This document shows, one piece after another, positions 22,275 through 24,242 of a stretch of DNA of 24,242 nucleotides. Source of the stretch: an uncultured Lachnospiraceae bacterium (GTDB lineage Bacteria; Bacillota; Clostridia; Lachnospirales; Lachnospiraceae); contig CACZTF010000029.1 of NCBI GenBank assembly GCA_902784025.1, positions 1-24,242 on the forward strand, written 5' to 3'. A model generated the notes under the pieces. The model was given only the letters and a program-made list of their open reading frames with translations, ran no database searches and was not told where the DNA came from. A program made the translations under genes and the position numbers. How positions within the stretch are numbered: the stretch's first letter is position 1; each line of letters starts with the position of its first letter.

Positions 22275-23555
22275 ATGATAGATATTAAACTGATCAGGGA
22301 AACACCAGATCTTGTAAAAGAAAATATTAAAAAGAAATTTCAGGATGAAAAACTGCCTCTTGTAGATGAAGTTGCAGATCTTGATGTGCAGGTTAGAAAG
22401 GCACAGACAGAAGCCGACGATCTCAGGAATCAGCGTAATGTGATCTCAAAAGAGATAGGTAAGCTTATGGCCGAAGGCAGGAAGGATGAAGCACAGGAGG
22501 CAAAACAGAAGGTTGCTGCATTTGCAGAAAGACTGAAAGATCTTGAAGAGCAGGAAACGAAACTTTCAGCACGTATAAATGAGATAATGATGGTCATACC
22601 CAACATCATAGACGAAAGTGTTCCTGTGGGGAAGGATGACTCGGAAAACGTAGAGGTTGAAAGATTCGGAGAGCCTGTTGTACCTGATTTTGAGGTTCCT
22701 TATCATACGGAGATAATGGAATCGGTAAACGGGATAGATCTTGAGGCGGCCGGAGAGGTAGCAGGAAGCGGATTTTATTATCTGATGGGAGATATCGCAA
22801 GGCTTCATTCCGCGATCCTTTCGTATGCAAGAGATTTCATGATAGATAAGGGATTTACGTACTGCATTCCTCCGTATATGATCAGGAGCAAGGTCGTGAC
22901 AGGGGTTATGAGTTTTAAAGAAATGGATGAGATGATGTATAAGATCGAGGGCGAAGACCTTTATCTTATCGGTACCAGCGAGCATTCCATGATAGGCAAG
23001 TTCATAGATACCATGACGCCCGAAGAAAAACTGCCGGTAACGATGACGAGTTATTCTCCCTGCTTCAGAAAAGAAAAGGGTTCCCATGGTATAGAGGAAA
23101 GAGGGGTTTACCGAATACATCAGTTCGAGAAACAGGAGATGATAGTTGTCTGCCGTCCTGAAGAGAGTATGGCGTGGTATGACAAGCTTTGGAGATATAC
23201 GGTGGAGCTTTTCAGGAGTATGGATATTCCCGTACGTACACTGGAATGCTGTTCCGGAGATCTTGCAGACCTGAAGGTTAAATCCGTAGATGTGGAGGCC
23301 TGGTCTCCGAGACAGAAGAAATATTTTGAAGTCGGGTCATGCTCCAATCTTGGTGATGCACAGGCAAGACGTCTGAAGATAAGAGTAAATACGCCGGACA
23401 AGAAAAAATATTTTGCCCATACACTGAACAATACGGTTGTAGCTCCTCCCCGTATGCTCATAGCATTTCTCGAAAATAACCTGACAGAGGATGGAAGTGT
23501 AAGGATACCGGAGGCCTTAAGACCGTATATGGGTAATAAGGAAAAGATCGGTTAA
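22275..23555 (+). CDS. serS: Serine--tRNA ligase
   Basis: Charges tRNA-Ser. The 426 residues comprise the N-terminal tRNA-binding coiled coil (about 25-108) and the class II catalytic core. The core has GTSEHSMIG (233-241), motif 2 FRKEKGSHGIEERGVYRIHQFEKQE (264-288) and GSCSNLGDAQARRLKIR (354-370). Motif 3 is HTLNNTVVAPPRMLIAFLEN (382-401) and differs from the common HTLNGSGLAVGR form while keeping the arginine. The end IPEALRPYMG is standard. The ATG follows GGGAG at about 10 bases. The 108-base leader is too short for a T-box and shows none of its core, unlike many Firmicute serS genes. Confidence 0.95.
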   Translation: MIDIKLIRETPDLVKENIKKKFQDEKLPLVDEVADLDVQVRKAQTEADDLRNQRNVISKEIGKLMAEGRKDEAQEAKQKVAAFAERLKDLEEQETKLSARINEIMMVIPNIIDESVPVGKDDSENVEVERFGEPVVPDFEVPYHTEIMESVNGIDLEAAGEVAGSGFYYLMGDIARLHSAILSYARDFMIDKGFTYCIPPYMIRSKVVTGVMSFKEMDEMMYKIEGEDLYLIGTSEHSMIGKFIDTMTPEEKLPVTMTSYSPCFRKEKGSHGIEERGVYRIHQFEKQEMIVVCRPEESMAWYDKLWRYTVELFRSMDIPVRTLECCSGDLADLKVKSVDVEAWSPRQKKYFEVGSCSNLGDAQARRLKIRVNTPDKKKYFAHTLNNTVVAPPRMLIAFLENNLTEDGSVRIPEALRPYMGNKEKIG

Positions 23556-23580
23556 GAAAGAAAAAAATACGATACATCTG

Positions 23581-23613
23581 AAAGCACTTTTTCTGTGGGA
23601 GAGGTGCTTTTTT
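23581..23613 (+). terminator. Terminator after serS
   Basis: Stem AAAGCAC (23581-23587) with GTGCTTT (23604-23610), extended inward by A-U and G-U pairs, then further T. It is 26 bases past the serS stop. Confidence 0.8.
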
Positions 23614-23640
23614 AGTGATATAGTCACATTTTCCTCATTT

Positions 23641-23677
23641 ATGTGTACTTGATTTACACATTTATAATAAGTATAAT
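23641..23677 (+). promoter_or_regulatory. ftsH promoter with operator-like inverted repeat
   Basis: TTGATT (23649-23654), 17-base spacer, perfect TATAAT (23672-23677). The -35 box lies in the middle of an inverted repeat ATGTGTA-N7-TACACAT (23641-23661), a likely repressor or activator site. Confidence 0.75.
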
Positions 23678-23722
23678 CAATTGATGATTAAAAAGTATCG
23701 GGCGGTGAAAAAGAGGAATCAT

Positions 23723-24242
23723 ATGAACGAAGAATATAACGATAAAAACAGCTTTGATGACCGGGGCAGTAAGGGTTCCGGCGGCGGCTTTGGCGGAGGC
23801 GGCAAAAATTCCAAAAACAACAAAGGACCGGGGACCATTTTGATAATAATCATGGCAACGATCCTTACATTTGCAGCCATAGCTCTCGTGAATTCTGCGG
23901 TAAGAGGGGCGACTTATAAACAGACACCTTATAATGAGTTTTACCAGTATCTTGAAAATGATCAGATAGATACGGTTACATATAAGGATGACAGGATCCA
24001 GTATACGTTAAAAAGTGAGAGCGGGGATAATCCTGCGCAGCTCAGACGTACTTATTATACGGGCGTGGTGGGGGATGAGGATCTTGTTCCTTTGCTGAAG
24101 GAGAAAAAAGTAACTATAAACGGTTATATTCCTGACAGCAGCGGTTCTATAGTCAACTTCATCATGGTATGGATCCTTCCCATAATCCTGCTTTATGTCT
24201 TCATGTTCTTTATGTCCAAACGTCTCGGCAAAGGCGGCGGAC
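23723..24242 (+). CDS. ftsH: ATP-dependent zinc metalloprotease FtsH, N-terminal part (cut by window edge)
   Basis: The first 173 codons of a membrane protease. A charged, Gly-rich cytoplasmic N-terminus (GSGGGFGGGG) precedes membrane segment 1 (ILIIIMATILTFAAIALV, about 39-56). An external domain follows (TPYNEFYQYLENDQIDTVTY ... LVPLLKEKKVTINGYIP), then membrane segment 2 (FIMVWILPIILLYVFMFFM, about 146-164), and SKRLGKGGG at the edge, where FtsH normally continues into its AAA+ domain. The AAA+ and HExxH parts are outside the window, so the name rests on the N-terminal layout. The ATG has AGAGG 6 bases upstream. It has its own promoter after the serS terminator. Confidence 0.88.
   Translation, partial: MNEEYNDKNSFDDRGSKGSGGGFGGGGKNSKNNKGPGTILIIIMATILTFAAIALVNSAVRGATYKQTPYNEFYQYLENDQIDTVTYKDDRIQYTLKSESGDNPAQLRRTYYTGVVGDEDLVPLLKEKKVTINGYIPDSSGSIVNFIMVWILPIILLYVFMFFMSKRLGKGGG

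Noticed and set aside
1..24242. tRNA, rRNA, insertion sequence, phage or toxin-antitoxin genes
   Set aside because: I found none by reading; the island genes do not resemble transposase, integrase or toxin families.

Overview
The window spans a chromosomal replication origin and the conserved genes around it in a low-to-moderate G+C Firmicute, most likely a Lachnospiraceae member (Butyrivibrio/Pseudobutyrivibrio-like). This rests on the gene order (dnaA-dnaN-yaaA-recF-gyrB-gyrA leftward; rpmH-rnpA-yidD-yidC-jag-mnmE ... mnmG ... rsmG-parA-parB-serS-ftsH rightward), canonical Gram-positive parS sites, strong AGGAGG-type ribosome sites with many TTG/GTG starts, and Gram-positive-type GyrA and RnpA sequences. 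The genus is inferred only.

Layout. (1) 1-74 is the start of an unrecognised leftward gene with a strong promoter. (2) 279-9221 is the leftward replication/topology block: gyrA, gyrB, recF, yaaA (S4 domain), dnaN, dnaA. (3) 9222-9495 is the putative oriC between dnaA and rpmH, with two perfect and two imperfect DnaA boxes, an AT-rich stretch and divergent dnaA/rpmH promoters. The 313-base dnaA-dnaN spacer carries another DnaA-like box and may be a second part of a bipartite origin. (4) 9496-13820 is the rightward rpmH-rnpA-yidD-yidC-jag-mnmE block (ribosomal protein, RNase P protein, membrane insertion, RNA binding, tRNA modification). (5) 13872-16393 is an accessory island separating mnmE from mnmG: a DUF1836 protein, an unrecognised 91-residue protein, a small Gly-rich EF-hand protein and an HSL-type alpha/beta hydrolase. 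Three of these four genes point toward the origin, against the local strand bias. (6) 16550-22166 holds mnmG, a PPOX/Nim-type flavin protein, rsmG, then parA-parB. Three perfect 16-bp parS palindromes lie at 19025, 19830 and 20356. (7) serS and the 5' part of ftsH end the window.

The main functional theme is initiation (DnaA, oriC), processivity (DnaN), supercoiling (gyrase) and segregation of the new origin (ParA/ParB/parS), all within about 20 kb. MnmE and MnmG act together on U34 of tRNA, RnpA processes pre-tRNA, and YidD/YidC/Jag act in membrane protein insertion.

The least ordinary parts are: a parS site that doubles as the rsmG terminator and another at the parA transcription start; a roughly 500-base G+C-rich non-coding block between parS sites 2 and 3 carrying degenerate hairpin repeats about 60 bases apart that resemble type I-E CRISPR repeats; an acidic insertion of about 75 residues in GyrB; and the small EF-hand protein. 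I see no tRNA, rRNA, insertion sequence or intact CRISPR array, and no complete new defence or biosynthetic system.
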